Assembly: GCA_034440575.1 (NCBI GenBank) | Contig: JAOTOL010001448.1 | Location: 189,001-253,000, forward strand | Direction: 5' to 3' | Length of the DNA stretch: 64,000 bases | From: Imbricaverruca yamaguchii | Taxonomy: Eukaryota > Arthropoda > Thecostraca > Neoverrucidae | Shown here: positions 1 to 12,095 of the stretch, piece after piece | Numbering within the stretch: position 1 is the stretch's first letter | Layout: each line of letters starts with the position of its first letter | Translations under genes and position numbers: made by a program | The notes under the pieces: model-generated | The model's database searches: none | What the model saw: only the letters and a program-made list of their open reading frames with translations | Told to the model about the DNA's origin: nothing

Positions 1-141
1 CCACTGTACGGGAGGCACACAACCGACCGGACACACGTACCCACAACACCCACGTCTGCGCGTCCCCCTGAACAAAGCAATCGCACACGTGGCCAGCACA
101 CCGCCCACTGCATATATACATACATCAAATCCGATTACAAT

Positions 142-540
142 GTGTCAATGAAGCAACCCCCGCCATTACACTGGCGGCAAAATGTCTATAAAGCAAACCT
201 TTCATTACACTGGCGACAATATATCCATGAGGAAAAAACTTCCTTTACACTGGCCGCAATGCAACCATCACCCCCCCCCACCCCCATGACACCAGCAAAT
301 TTCATGTTCAGCAAATCAGCAAACAGTTTCATCAGGCAAACCTTCCATCACACTGGCGACAATGCAACCATCAGCCCCCATTACAATGTTGACAATGTTT
401 TTATGAAGCAATCCCCCGCCATTATACTTGCGGCCAGTGTGTTCATGAAACAATCCGACTCCCATTAAGCTGGCGGAATGTGTCCAACAGGCAAACATCG
501 CATTACACTGGCGGCCAGTGTGTCCAAATTCGCGATGTTA
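142..540. repeat. Degenerate repeats with CATTACACTGGCGG
   Basis: CATTACACTGGCGGCAA-like and AAGCAAACCTTTCATTACAC-like words recur about every 45-50 bp, with CA-to-TA and deletion variants. Short ORFs across it are repeat translations. 541-820 shows no further feature apart from sequence that stays open beyond the candidate exon at 821. Confidence 0.6.
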
Positions 541-820
541 GGCGTTGAGGTCAGGATGTCAAATAATTTCACATTTGCATAGCATCAAAGTACTGATGTA
601 GTCATCAAATCACAAGCTGGGCCTATTTCCAGGCAAGGAATCAGCTGAATGCGGCTCCAATTCCATCGCCCATCACAAACTATCCAGGGAGAAATCATTT
701 TATTTACATCCTGGCGCCCAACAAAGCGAACCTGGCAGCAATGCATTCATCAAGCAAACGTGCCAATGTTTGCACAGACGCGCTTGCCGCCGACCCGCGC
801 GGGGGCGTGGCCGAACCCAC

Positions 821-929
821 CGATCGAATGCGACTGCGACGTGTCGTCACACATGCTGTGGGCGGAGCCGACGCTGCCCGGACTGGCGACCGCCTGGCAC
901 ATGGCCATCGACACCACGTCCGGAACAAA
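821..929 (-). CDS. Candidate downstream MRTF exon (Ser-rich)
   Basis: After an acceptor TGTGTTGCAG the minus strand reads FVPDVVSMAMCQAVASPGSV, then GSAHSMCDDTSQSHSI, to a possible donor GATCG followed by GTGGGT at 820. It starts in phase 0, which is compatible with the SAP exon ending at 9900, and codon third positions are GC-rich. The upstream CA-rich array repeats the acceptor and about 20 exon bases, as at the SAP and 11378 exons, which suggests a real splice site. I cannot match the peptide to a known MRTF block, and the leucine zipper is not visible between this exon and the SAP exon. Confidence 0.42.
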
Positions 930-931
930 CT

Positions 932-2870
932 GCAACACAAACACACACACACATACAGCACCAGCGTCCGTTACAGACTGTAACACAAACACACACACAC
1001 ACACACATACAGCACCAGCGTCCGGTACAAACTGCAACACACACACACACACACACATACAGCACCAGCGTCCGATACAAACTGCAACACAAACACACAC
1101 ACACACACATACGGCACCAGCGTCCGATACAGACTGTAACACAAACACAGACACACACACATACAGCACCAGCGTCCGGTACAAACTGCAACACAAACAC
1201 ACACATACACATACAGCTCCAGCGTCCGGTACAAACTGCAACACAAACACACACACACATACAGCACCAGCGTCCGGAACAAACTGCAACACAAACACAC
1301 ACACACACATACAGCACCAGCGTCCGGTACAGACTGTAACACACACACACACACACATACAGCACCAGCGTCCGGAACAAACTGCAACACAAACACACAC
1401 ACACATACAGCACCAGCGTCCGGTACAAACTGCAACACAAACACACACACACATACAGCACCAGCGTCCGGTACAGACTGTAACACAAACACACACACAC
1501 ACACACACACACACAACATACAGCACCAGCGTCCGGTACAAACTGCAACACAAACACACACACACACACACACATACAGCACCAGCGTCCGGTACAAACT
1601 GTAACACAACACACACACACAACACACACACACATACAGCACCAGCGTCCGGAACAAACTGCAACACAAACACACAGAATACACATACAGCACCAGCGTC
1701 CGGAACAAACTGCAACACAACACACAGACATACAGCACCAGCGTCCGGTACAAACTGCAACACAACACACACACACACATACAGCACCAGCGTCCGGTAC
1801 AAACTGTAACACAAACACACACACACACATACAGCACCAGCGTCCGGTACAAACTGCAACACAAACACACAGACATACAGCACCAGCGTCCGGTACAAAC
1901 TGCAACACAACACACACACACATACAGCACCAGCGTCCGGTACAAACTGCAACACAAACACACACACATACAGCACCAGCGTCCGGTACAAACTGCAACA
2001 CAAACACACACACATACAGCACCAGCGTCCGGTACTAACTGCAACGCAAACACACACACACACATACAGCACCAGCGTCCGGTACAAACTGCAACACAAA
2101 CACACACACATACAGCACCAGCGTCCGGAACAAACTGCAACACAAACACACACATACAGCACCAGCGTCCGGTACAGACTGTAACACAAACACACACACA
2201 CATACAGCACCAGCGTCCGGTACAAACTGCAACACAAAACACACACACATACAGCACCAGCGTCCGGTACAAACTGCAACACACACACACACACACATAC
2301 AGCACCAGCGTCCGGAACAAACTGCAACACAAACACACACACACACATACAGCACCAGCGTCCGGTACAAACTGCAACACAAACACACACACACACACAT
2401 ACAGCACCAGCGTCCGGAACAAACTGCAACACAAACACACACACATACAGCACCAGCGTCCGGTACAAACTGCAACACAAACACACACACACACACATAC
2501 AGCACCAGCGTCCGGTACAGACTGCAACACAAACACACACACACACATACAGCACCAGCGTCCGGTACAGACTGCAACACAAAACACACACACACATACA
2601 GCACCAGCGTCCGGTACAAACTGCAACACAAAACACACACACATACAGCACCAGCGTCTGGTACAAACTGCAACGCAAACAAACACACACACATACAGCA
2701 CCAGCGTCCGGTACAAACTGCAACACAAACACACACACATACAGCACCAGCGTCCGGTACAGACTGCAACACAAACACACACACACACATACAGCACCAG
2801 CGTCCGGTACAAACTGCAACACAAACACACACACACACATACAGCTCCAGCACCATCGCCAGCAGCAGCA
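932..2870. repeat. CA-rich minisatellite carrying a splice-acceptor copy
   Basis: About 45 units of 38-50 bp. Each contains (CA)n of varying length plus CAGCACCAGCGTCCGGTAC and AAACTGCAACACAAA. On the minus strand the unit reads TTTGTGTTGCAG then TTTGTACCGGACGCTGGTG, nearly the acceptor and first bases of the exon at 929. The long Cys/Val ORFs over it are artefacts. Confidence 0.95.
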
Positions 2871-3539
2871 TCCTGGCGCGGACAGTCGGTACAGAGGCAC
2901 ACGCCTGAGAGGACGCTGCACCCAGCGATAGGTCACATCTCGCCGAAGGCACACATCGGCCCCGCGAACCTCGCAGTGCAAGAAGCACGGCGAGAGGGGT
3001 AGAACGTGATGGAAGCTTATCGTCACTTCAAGCTGTTCGTTGGTGCAGAAGGGCTCACTTACCGAACTAGTCATACGCACTTATGGAACACACAGCACAG
3101 GACATGACGATTTCCCGATATAGAAAGCATACAACATGCGAGCATATCGTCAAGGCAATGGCAGGGTAACACACGAAGGAACAGATCACGAAATGATAAC
3201 GGACATGGTGGATCATGTGGCGATTAGGACATCACTCAAGGAGCATTACGATGGAGAGATAAGAGTGGCACACTGCACAGGGAGACAGACAGACAGACAG
3301 ACTTTTTATTGAGGTCATCCACTATTTACTTGTGGCTATACGACATCGCGTCAAATAGATAAAACAACACAGCACAAAAGGTAAAAGAGGGTCAAAATCA
3401 CAGAATACAAGTTAAAGTATAAAAAAATATAAAAAATAACAGCAAGTCGAGCAGTCTTCATCCGGCACGCCTAGGAGCACTGTGGCGGCAGACTCACCTG
3501 AATAGTTTGCTGCTGTGGCTGGGAAAAAACCGACTGTAG

Positions 3540-4945
3540 CTGCACCTTCACCTGCCGACCATACTGAGACGTTAGTATCCACCACAACACATCACACCTT
3601 CACCTGCCGACCATACTGAGACGTTAGTATCCATCACAGCACCATATCACACCTTCACCTGCCGACCATACTGAGACGTTAGTATCCACCACAACACATC
3701 ACACCTTCACCTGCCGACCATACTGAGACGTTAGTATCCACCACAACACATCACACCTTCACCTGCCGACCATACTGAGACGTTAGTATCCATCACAACA
3801 CATCACACCTTCACCTGCCGACCATACTGAGACGTTAGTATCCACCACAACACATCACACCTTCACCTGCCGACCATACTGAGACGTTAGTATCCACCAC
3901 AACACATCACACCTTCACCTGCCGACCATACTGAGACGTTAGTATCCACCACAACACATCACACCTTCACCTGCCGACCATACTGAGACGTTAGTATCCA
4001 CCACAACACATCACACCTTCACCTGCCGACATACTGAGACGTTAGTATCCACCACAACACATCACACCTTCACCTGCCGACCATACTGAGACGTTAGTAT
4101 CCACCACAACACATCACACCTTCACCTGCCGACCATACAGAGACATTAATATCCATCACAGCACCATATCACACCTTCACCTCCGCCACCATACTGAGAC
4201 ATCAGTATCCATCACAGCAACACATCACACCTTCACCTGCCAACCATACCGAGACATCAATATCCATCACAGCACCACACCTTCACCTGCCACCATACAG
4301 AATCATCACAGCACCATATCACACCTTCACCTGCCACATACCGAGACATCAATATCCATCACAGCACCATATCACACCTTCACCATACCGAGACATCAAT
4401 ATCCATCACAGCACCATATCACACCTTCACCTGCCAACCATACCGAGACAGCACCATATCACACCTTCACCTGCCAACCATACCGAGAGACATCATATCC
4501 ATACAGATATCATCAATATCCATCACAGCACCATCACACCTTCACCTGCCAACCATACCGAGACATCAATATCCATCACAGCACCATATCACACCTTCAC
4601 CTGCCAACCATACCGAGACATCAATATCCATCACAGCACCATATCACACCTTCACCTGCCAACCATACCGAGACATCAATATCCATCACAGCACCATATC
4701 ACACCTTCACCGCCAACCATAAGACATCACTATCCATCACAGCACCATATCACACCCATATCTGCCAACCATACCGAGACATCAATATCCATCACAGCAC
4801 CATATCACACCTTCACCTGCCAACCATACCGAGACATCAATATCCATCACAGCACCATATCACACCTTCACCTGCCAACCATACCGAGACATCAATATCC
4901 ATCACAGCACCATATCACACCTTCACCTGCCAACCATACCGGGAC
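3540..4945. repeat. 52-bp minisatellite, two sequence classes
   Basis: The unit contains CACCTTCACCTGCCGACC, then ATACTGAGACGTTAGTATCC. The first half (to about 4130) is homogeneous. The second half uses CAACCATACCGAGACATCAA and CACAGCACCATATCAC and has many deletions. 2880-3540 is non-repetitive apart from an AGAC run at 3285; no confident gene. Confidence 0.95.
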
Positions 4946-5260
4946 ATGAGCGGACAGCACAGCATCACCCTGACATGGCCGTGGTGTTTCCGACCAATGC
5001 AATCAATGGGCGCCAAATGACACTGTAGTCAGCGCACCCTTGAACCCACATAATCAAACCAGCACAGTCCAAATTGCCTCCGAAACGTAAGCGCACAGGT
5101 AATGCGGACGCTATGGTACGGAGCTGAGAATAATAATATCGACCAATAGCTAACCTGTCGATGATCTAACACTGATCGGACAATGACCTGCCACTGACCT
5201 GCCACTGTCACCGAGCTGACAATGACCTGCCACTACCAATGACCTGTCGCTGACACTGAC

Positions 5261-5408
5261 CTGACCGTCCGTGACCTGCAGCTGGTCTGTGTCCAGTATC
5301 AGCCGGCTGACACCGGCCGGCACGGTCGTCAGCGAGATCGGGATGCTCACCTGCCGACCAGAGTACACGGCCGTCTCACAGTGGACCGAGACGCCGACAG
5401 TCGTGACA
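5261..5408 (-). other. Possible coding segment of unknown identity
   Basis: The minus strand is open and codon-biased here, reading VTTVGVSVHCETAVYSG, then RQVSIPISLTTVPAGVSRLI, then LDTDQLQVTDG. It lies between a weak acceptor (GTGCTGTAG) and donor-like sites (GGCAG/GTGAGC near 5343, or CAG/GTCAGT at 5260). As framed it starts in phase 2, which does not fit the SAP exon (phase 0 out), and phase 0 hits a stop. It may be part of another minus-strand gene, an exon with a different acceptor, or chance. I do not recognise the peptide. Confidence 0.22.
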
Positions 5409-5409
5409 C

Positions 5410-5715
5410 TACAGCACACTGCGCCACACGAGTCCACTGTGTGGACTGCCGCCACACGTGTCCACTGTGTGGACTGCCGCCACACGTGTCCACTGTGTGG
5501 ACTGCCGCCACACGTGTCCACTGTGTGGACTGTTGCCACACGTGTCCTCTCGCCGGGACGTGTTCTGTGTGGACTACCGCCACACATGTCCACTGCGTGG
5601 ACTGCCGTCGCAGCGACCCCCCCCCCGGACACCAGGCGCCAGCACGCATCCCAACACATGTTCACTGTGTGGACTGCTGCCACCCATGTTCACTGTGTGG
5701 ACTTGTGGACTGCCG
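5410..5715. repeat. 28-bp minisatellite
   Basis: Unit with CCACACGTGTCCACTGTGTG, then GACTGCCG, about ten copies with substitutions. Confidence 0.9.
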
Positions 5716-5743
5716 TAGGTGAGACAGGGTACTCGGGGTCGTG

Positions 5744-8700
5744 AGTCCCCTACCGTCACGGTAGGGGACTGACCGTGGTGGCGGTAGGGGACTGACCGTG
5801 GTGACGGTAGGGGACTGACCGTGGTGACGGTAGGGGACTGACCGTGGTGACGGTAGGGGACTGACCGTGGTGGCGGTAGGGGACTGACCGTGGTGGCGGT
5901 AGGGGACTGACTTCGTGGTGACGGTAGGGGCTGACCGGACTGACCGTGGTGACAGTGCTGGAGGGGACTGACCGTGGTGACGGTAGGGGACTGACCGTGG
6001 TTGTGGTGACGGTAGGGGACTGACCGTGGTGCCAGTGGTAGGGACTGACCGTGGTAGGGGGACTGACCGTGGTGGCGTAGGGGACTGACCGTGGTGACCG
6101 TGGTGGACGGTAGGGGACTGACCGTGGTGACGGTAGGGGACTGACCGTGGTGACAGTAGGGGACTGACCGTGGCAGCGGTAGGTGACTGACCGTGGTGGC
6201 TGTAGGGACTGACCGTGGTGACGGTAGGGGACTGACCGTGGTGACGGTAGGGGACTGACCGTGGTGACAGAAGGGGACTGACCGGTGTTAAGGGGACTGA
6301 CCGTGGTGACGGTAGGGGACTGACCGTGGTGACGGTAGGGGACTGACCGTGGTGACAGTAGGGGACTGACCGTGGTGACAGTAAGGGACTGACCGTGGTA
6401 GGGGACTGACCGTGGTGAGTATGAGGTGACAGCGGGGACTGACCGTGGTGACGGTAGGGGACTGACCGTGGTGACGGTAGGGGACTGACCGTGGTGACGG
6501 TAGGGGACTGACCGTGGTTACGGTGACCGTGGGGACTGACCGTGGTGACGGTAGGGGACTGACCGTGGTGACGGTAGGGGACTGACCGTGGTGACAGTAG
6601 GGGACTGACCGTGGTGACGGTAGGGGACTGACCGTGGTGACAGTAGGGGACTGACCGTGGTGACAGCAGGGGACTGACCGTGGTGACAGCAGGGGACTGA
6701 CCGTGGTGGCGGTAGGGGACTGACCGTGGTGGCAGGGACTGACCTGGTAAGGGGACTGACCGTGGTGACAGTAGGGACTGAGGGGACTGACCGTGGTGAC
6801 AGCAGGGGACTGACCGTGGTGAGGTGGGTAGGGGACTGACCGTGGTGGCGGTAGGGGACTGACCGTGGTGACAGTAGGGCTGACCGTGGTGGCGGTAGGG
6901 GACTGACCGTGGTGGTGACGGTAGGGGACTGACCGTGGTGGCGGTAGGGGACTGACCGTGGTGACGGTAGGGGACTGACCGTGGTGGCGGTAGGGGACTG
7001 ACCGTGGTGAGGGGACACCGTGGTAGGGGACTGACCGTGGTGGCGGTAGGGGACTGACCGTGGTGACGGTAGGGGACTGACCGTGGTGACGGTAGGGGAC
7101 TGACCGTGGTGGACTACGTAACGGTAGGGGACTGACCGTGGTGGCAGTAGGGGACTGACCGTGGTACGTAACTGCAAACAGCGGTACTGGTGACTGACCG
7201 TGGTGGCTGACGGTAGGGACTGACCGTGGTGGCGGTAGGGGACTGACCGTGGTGGCTACTGGTAGGGGACTGACCGTGGTGGCGGTAGGGGACTGACCGT
7301 GGTGGCGGTAGGGGACTGACCGTGGTGGCGGTAGGGGACTGACCGTGGTGACAGTGTAGGGGACTGACCGTGGTGGCGGTAGGGGACTGACCGTGGTGGC
7401 GGTAGGGGACTGACCGTGGTGGCGGTAGGGGACTGACCGTGGTGACGGTAGGGGACTGACCGTGGTGACGGTAGGGGACTGACCGTGGTGGCGGTAGGGG
7501 ACTGACCGTGGGGGCGGTAGGGGACTGACCGTGGTGGCGGTAGGGGACTGACCGTGGTGACGGTAGGGGACTGACCGTGGTGACGGTAGGGGACTGACCG
7601 TGGTGACGGTAGGGGACTGACCGTGGGTAGGGGACTGACCGTAGTGACGGTAGGGGACTGACGGTAGTGACGGTAGGGGACTGACCGTGGTGACGGTAGG
7701 GGACTGACCGTGGTGACGGTAGGGGACTGACGGTGGTGACGGTAGGGGACTGACCGTGGTGACGGTAGGGGACTGACCGTGGTGACGGTAGGGGACTGAC
7801 CGTGGTGACGGTAGGGGACTGACCGTGGTGACGGTAGGGGACTGACCGTGGTGACGGTAGGGGACTGACCGTGGTGACGGTAGGGGACTGACCGTGGTGA
7901 CGGTAGGGGACTGACCGTGGTGACGGTAGGGGACTGACGGTAGTGACGGTAGGGGACTGACCGTGGTGACGGTAGGGGACTGACCGTGGTGACTGGTGGG
8001 GGACTGACCGTGGTGGCGGTAGGGACACTGACCGTGGTGCGGTAGGGGACTGACCGTGGTGACAGTAGGGGACTGACCGTGGTGGCGGTAGGGGACTGAC
8101 CGTGGTGACGGTAGGGGACTGACCGTGGTGACGGTAGGGGACTGACCGTGCGTGGTGACGGTAGGGGACTGACCGTGGTGACGCGTAGTAGGGGACTGAC
8201 CGTGGTGACGGTAGGGGACTGACCGTGGTGGCGGTAGGGGACTGACCGTGGTGACGGTAGGGGACTGACCGTGGTGACAGTAGGGGACTGACCGTGGTGG
8301 TGACGGTAGGGGACTGACCGTGGTGACGGTAGGGGACTGACCGTGGTGGCGGTAGGGGACTGACCGTGGTGACGGTAGGGGACTGACCGTGGTGACGTGG
8401 CGGTAGGGGACTGACCGTGGTGGCGGTAGGGGACTGACCGTGGTGACAGTAGGGGACTGACCGTGGTGGCGGTAGGTGGGACTGACCGTGGTGATGAGGC
8501 GGTAGGGGACTGACCGTGGTGACGGTAGGGGACTGACCGTGGTGACGGTAGGGGACTGACCGTGGTGACGGTAGGGGACTGACCGTGGTGACGGTAGGGG
8601 ACTGACCGTGGTGACGGTAGGGGACTGACCGTGGTGACGGCAGGGGACTGACCGTGGTGGCGGTAGGGGACTGACCGTGGTGACGGTAGGGGACTGACCG

Positions 8701-9477
8701 TGGTGACGGTAGGGGACTGACCGTGGTGACGGTAGGGGACTGACCGTGGTGACGGTAGGGGACTGACCGTGGTGACGGTAGGGGACTGACCGTGGTGACG
8801 GTAGGGGACTGACCGTGGTGACGGTAGGGGACTGACCGTGGTGGCGGTAGGGGACTGACCGTGGTGACGGTAGGGGACTGACCGTGGTGACGGTAGGGGA
8901 CTGACCGTGGTGGCGGTAGGGGACTGACCGTGGTGACGGTAGGGGACTGACCGTGGTGACGGTAGGGGACTGACCGTGGTGACGGGGGAGGGGCGTGGTG
9001 ACGGAGGGGTGACCGTGGTGACGGTAGGGGACTGGCCGTGACAACGGTAGGGGACTGACCGTGGTGACGGTAGGGGACTGACCCGTGGTGACAGTAGGGG
9101 ACTGACCGTGGTGCAGCGGTAGGGGACTGACCGTGGTAGCGGTAGGGGACTGACCGTGGTGACGGTAGGGGACTGACCGTGGTGACGGTAGGGGACTGAC
9201 CGTGGTGGCGGTAGGGGACTGACCGTGGTGACGGTAGGGGACTGACCGTGGTGGCAGCAGGGGACTGACCGTGGTGGCGGTAGGGGACTGACCGTGGTGG
9301 CGGTAGGGGACTGACCGTGGCAGCGGTAGGGGACTGACCGTGGTGGCGGTAGGGGACTGACCGTGGTGGCGGTAGGGGACTGACCGTGGTGGCGGTAGGG
9401 GACTGACCGTGGTGGCGGTAGGGGACTGACCGTGGTGACGGTAGGGGACTGACCGTGGTGGCGGTAGGGGACTGACC
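5744..9477. repeat. 23-bp minisatellite, about 160 copies
   Basis: Unit GACGGTAGGGGACTGACCGT plus GGT, with GACGG/GGCGG/GACAG variants. It begins with a 13-bp inverted junction (AGTCCCCTACCGT at 5744-5756 against 5758-5770). On the minus strand each unit contains ACGGTCAGTCCCC, identical to the donor of the SAP exon at 9900. Long ORFs with RSVPYRHHGQSP are translations of this array. Confidence 0.98.
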
Positions 9478-9651
9478 GGATATATATTCAGAGTTAAGGA
9501 AGTTACGTTTCATACTCTATCTCACAAACAGCGTATAACTGTTTACACGTCACACACACTTAGTTTCCTGTCACCAGACCACCCCGCATTCACTCCTTTG
9601 ACCTCTGCTACGAGGAGTCGCTGAGCGACGACCATCCAGTAATCACGTTAG
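9478..9651. other. Unique insertion interrupting the 23-bp array
   Basis: 174 bp of AT-richer sequence with no repeat units separates the main array from its last eleven copies. No TIR or duplication is evident. Confidence 0.6.
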
Positions 9652-9903
9652 TGACGGTAGGGGACTGACCGTGGCAGCGGTAGGGGACTGACCGTGGTGA
9701 CAGTAGGGGACTGACCGTGGTGACGGTAGGGGACTGACCGTGGTGGCGGTAGGGGACTGACCGTGGTGGCGGTAGGGGACTGACCGTGGTGACAGTAGGG
9801 GACTGACCGTGGTGACGGTAGGGGACTGACCGTGGTGGCTGTAGGGGACTGACCGTGGTGACAGTAGGGGACTGACCGTGGTGACAGTAGGGGACTGACC
9901 GTG
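9652..9903. repeat. 23-bp minisatellite, exon-proximal block
   Basis: About eleven units identical to those at 5744-9477, running directly into the SAP-exon donor at 9899. Confidence 0.97.
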
Positions 9904-10051
9904 GTGGCAGCAGAGTTCGCCACCGCCGCGGGCGAGTGGGCGCGCCCGGCCGAGATCTGGTCGACGAACGGCTTGAGTCGCTCGATCAGCTGCGGCTTGC
10001 TGCCCGACACGGGCATGTTGCGCCTCTTCAGCTCCACACGCAGGTCCGACA
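9900..10051 (-). CDS. Mrtf: MRTF SAP-domain exon
   Basis: The exon begins after CTCGGGCAG and reads SDLRVELKRRNMPVSGSKPQ then LIERLKPFVDQIS, an intact SAP motif (helix, PVSGxKxxLIERL loop, helix), a putative DNA-binding module of MRTFs. It continues AGRAHSPAAVANSAATT to a donor, CACCACG followed by GTCAGT at 9899, where the 23-bp intron array starts. It is 152 bp, phase 1 in and 0 out. The exact 3' end is uncertain because the array unit repeats the donor sequence every 23 bp. The upstream intron array repeats the acceptor plus about 20 bp of this exon. Confidence 0.95.
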
Positions 10052-10495
10052 CTGCCCGAGGACACAGCGGGTCACGCCACCTGGGTCACTCCACACGCAG
10101 GTCAGACACTGCCCGAGGACACAGCGGGTCACGCCACCTGGGTCACTCCACACGCAGGTCAGACACTGCCCGAGGACACAGCGGGTCACGCCACCTGGGT
10201 CACTCCACACGCAGGTCAGACACTGCCCGAGGACAAGCGGGTCACGCCACCTGGGTCACTGCACACGCAGGTCCGACACTGCCCGAGGACACAGCGGGTC
10301 ACGCCACCTGGGTCACTGCACACGCAGGTCCGACACTGCCCGAGGACACAGCGGGTCACGCCACCTGGGTCACTCCACACGCAGGTCAGACACTGCCCGA
10401 GGACACAGCGCCCTGGGTCACTCCACACGCAGGTCAGACACTGCCCGAGGACACAGCGGCGGATCACCCCCTGGGTCACTCCACACGCCAGCTGT
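10034..10495. repeat. 57-bp minisatellite including the SAP-exon acceptor
   Basis: Eight units. On the minus strand each contains CTCGGGCAG, then TGTCTGACCTGCGTGTGGAG, differing from the acceptor and exon start at 10051 by one base, and then TGACCCAGGTGGCGTGACC. Some units have deletions. Confidence 0.97.
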
Positions 10496-10499
10496 CTGT

Positions 10500-11040
10500 A
10501 CCACCTGCTGCTGCTTAGCGAGACCACAGTCCAAACGATAAACAGGTAAAAATGATCGCGGCCGGAGCACACAGCCCCCATCTTCTGCCCTGTACCCATG
10601 GACCGATATGATCAACATGATGCCTGTACCACCTTGCTTACAGCGCTGTACCGCCTGCCAGCTGTCTGTACCACCTGCCAGCTGCCTTTACCACCTGCAG
10701 CTGTTACCACCTGCCAGCTGTCTGTACCACCTCCAGCATTGTACCACCTGCCAGTGCCTGTACCACCTGCCAGCTGTCTTGCCCCATGCCAGCTGTCTGT
10801 ACCACCTGACTGCTGTCTGTACCACCTGACAACTGCCTGTACCACCTGACTGCTGTCTGTACCACCTGACAGCTGTCTGTACCACCTGCCAGCTGTTTGT
10901 GGCACCTGCCAGTTGTCTGTACCACCTGCTGCTGCTTAGTGAGACTACAGTCGAAACGATAAACAGGAAAAAGATGATCGGCGCCCGAGCCATACCCCTT
11001 CTTCTTCCCGACCCATGGGTGCGATATGACCAACATGATC
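10500..11040. repeat. 20-bp array bracketed by a 110-bp duplication
   Basis: CTGTACCACCTGCCAGCTGT units fill 10625-10930. A roughly 110-bp segment (TGCTGCTTAGCGAGACCACA ... CGATATGATCAACATGATG) occurs at about 10508-10620 and again at 10928-11038, ending in family C tail sequence. Confidence 0.85.
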
Positions 11041-11078
11041 GATACGCCCTAAAGTCCAAATAACTAACTAACCAACCA
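11021..11078 (-). mobile_element. Short retroposon tail, family C
   Basis: On the minus strand a GGTT/GTTA repeat runs into TTATTTGGACTTTAGGGCG, then a palindrome-like CATGTTGGTCATATCGC. Similar tails occur near 30225-30280, 39885-39915, 39980-40035, 48412-48440, 51533-51600, 55853-55975 and 61608-61645, usually after a 3- or 4-base microsatellite. Confidence 0.55.
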
Positions 11079-11179
11079 CCGGACGAAAACCTCTTCAATC
11101 GTCGCCGAGCCACAGCACCCACCTACCCACCCACCGACTCAACCACCCCATGGTGCCCAAAACCCGGCACCTCACGCAC

Positions 11180-11378
11180 CCTTCATCTCCTCCAGTTTGG
11201 CGTATCTGGGGTCGGCGGGCGGCGGCTGCTGCGGCGTGGGCGGCGGAGGCGGCGGAGGTGGTGGCGGCGGCGGAGGAGACGCAGCTGTCGCCGTCCGGAC
11301 GCCGGCGGTGGCCATGCTGCTGGCGGCAGGCACCACCGGCACCGGCTTCTGCGACGCCGGCAGAATGATCTGCGGGTA
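11180..11378 (-). CDS. Mrtf: MRTF Pro-rich exon between Q box and SAP
   Basis: A 199-bp exon, phase 0 in and 1 out, lies between TGTCGGTCAG and ATGAAGG followed by GTGCGT. It reads YPQIILPASQKPVPVVPAA, an Ala/Ser stretch, a run of eleven prolines, then ADPRYAKLEEMK. YPQIILPA and the terminal LEEMK match the sequence leading into the SAP domain in MRTF proteins (vertebrate LDDMKV). The split codon completes Val with 10051, giving EEMK-V-SDLRVELK. A 36-bp array repeating the acceptor and the first exon bases TACCC begins directly upstream. Confidence 0.9.
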
Positions 11379-11379
11379 C

Positions 11380-12095
11380 TGACCGACACAAACAGACCAT
11401 CAGTGTACAGGGTACTGACCGACACAAACAGACCATCAGTGTATATAGTACTGACCGACACAAACAGCTCATCACAAACTACCCGACACAAACTACCTGA
11501 TACAAACAGTTCATCAGTGCATATAGTACTGATCAACACGAACAGCTCATCATCACATACTACCCGACACAAACAGTTCATCAGTGTACAGGGTACTGAA
11601 CGACACAAACAGCTCATCAGTGTACAGGGTACTGACCGACAAAAGTACAGGGTACCGACACAAACAGCTCATCAGTGTATAGGGACTGACCGACACAAAC
11701 AGCTCATCAGTGCACAGGGTACTGACCGACACAAACAGCTCATCAGTGTACAGGGTACTGACCGACACAAACAGCTCATCAGTGCACAGGGTACTGACCG
11801 ACACAAACAGCTCATCAGTGTATAGGGTACTGACCGACACAAACAGCTCATCGGTGCACAGGGTACTGACCGACACAAACAGTTCACAGGGCACAGGGTA
11901 CTGACCGACACAAACAGCTTATCAGTGCACAGGATACTGACCGACACAAACAGCTCATCATCATATACTACCCGACGCAAACAGTTCATCAGTGTATATA
12001 GTACTGACCGACACAAACAGCTCACCAGTGTGCAGGTTACTGACCGACACAGACAGCTCAACAGGGCACGGGGTACTGACCAGGGCCAGGCGGCT
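11380..12095. repeat. 36-bp minisatellite including an MRTF acceptor
   Basis: The unit contains GGGTACTGACCGACACAAAC, then AGCTCATCAGTG. On the minus strand each unit reads TGTTTGTGTCGGTCAG then TACCC, the acceptor and first five exon bases at 11378. 12100-12800 holds no further repeat or exon. Confidence 0.96.

Noticed and set aside
750..3080. 776-codon minus-strand ORF rich in CVCVCV
   Set aside because: It is the translation of the CA-rich minisatellite in one frame; other frames are open too. Only the last part overlaps a candidate exon.
6288..9513. 918- and 799-codon ORFs with RSVPYRHHGQSPTVT repeats
   Set aside because: Artefact of a stop-free 23-bp array in which frames rotate; no flanking coding sequence of this kind.
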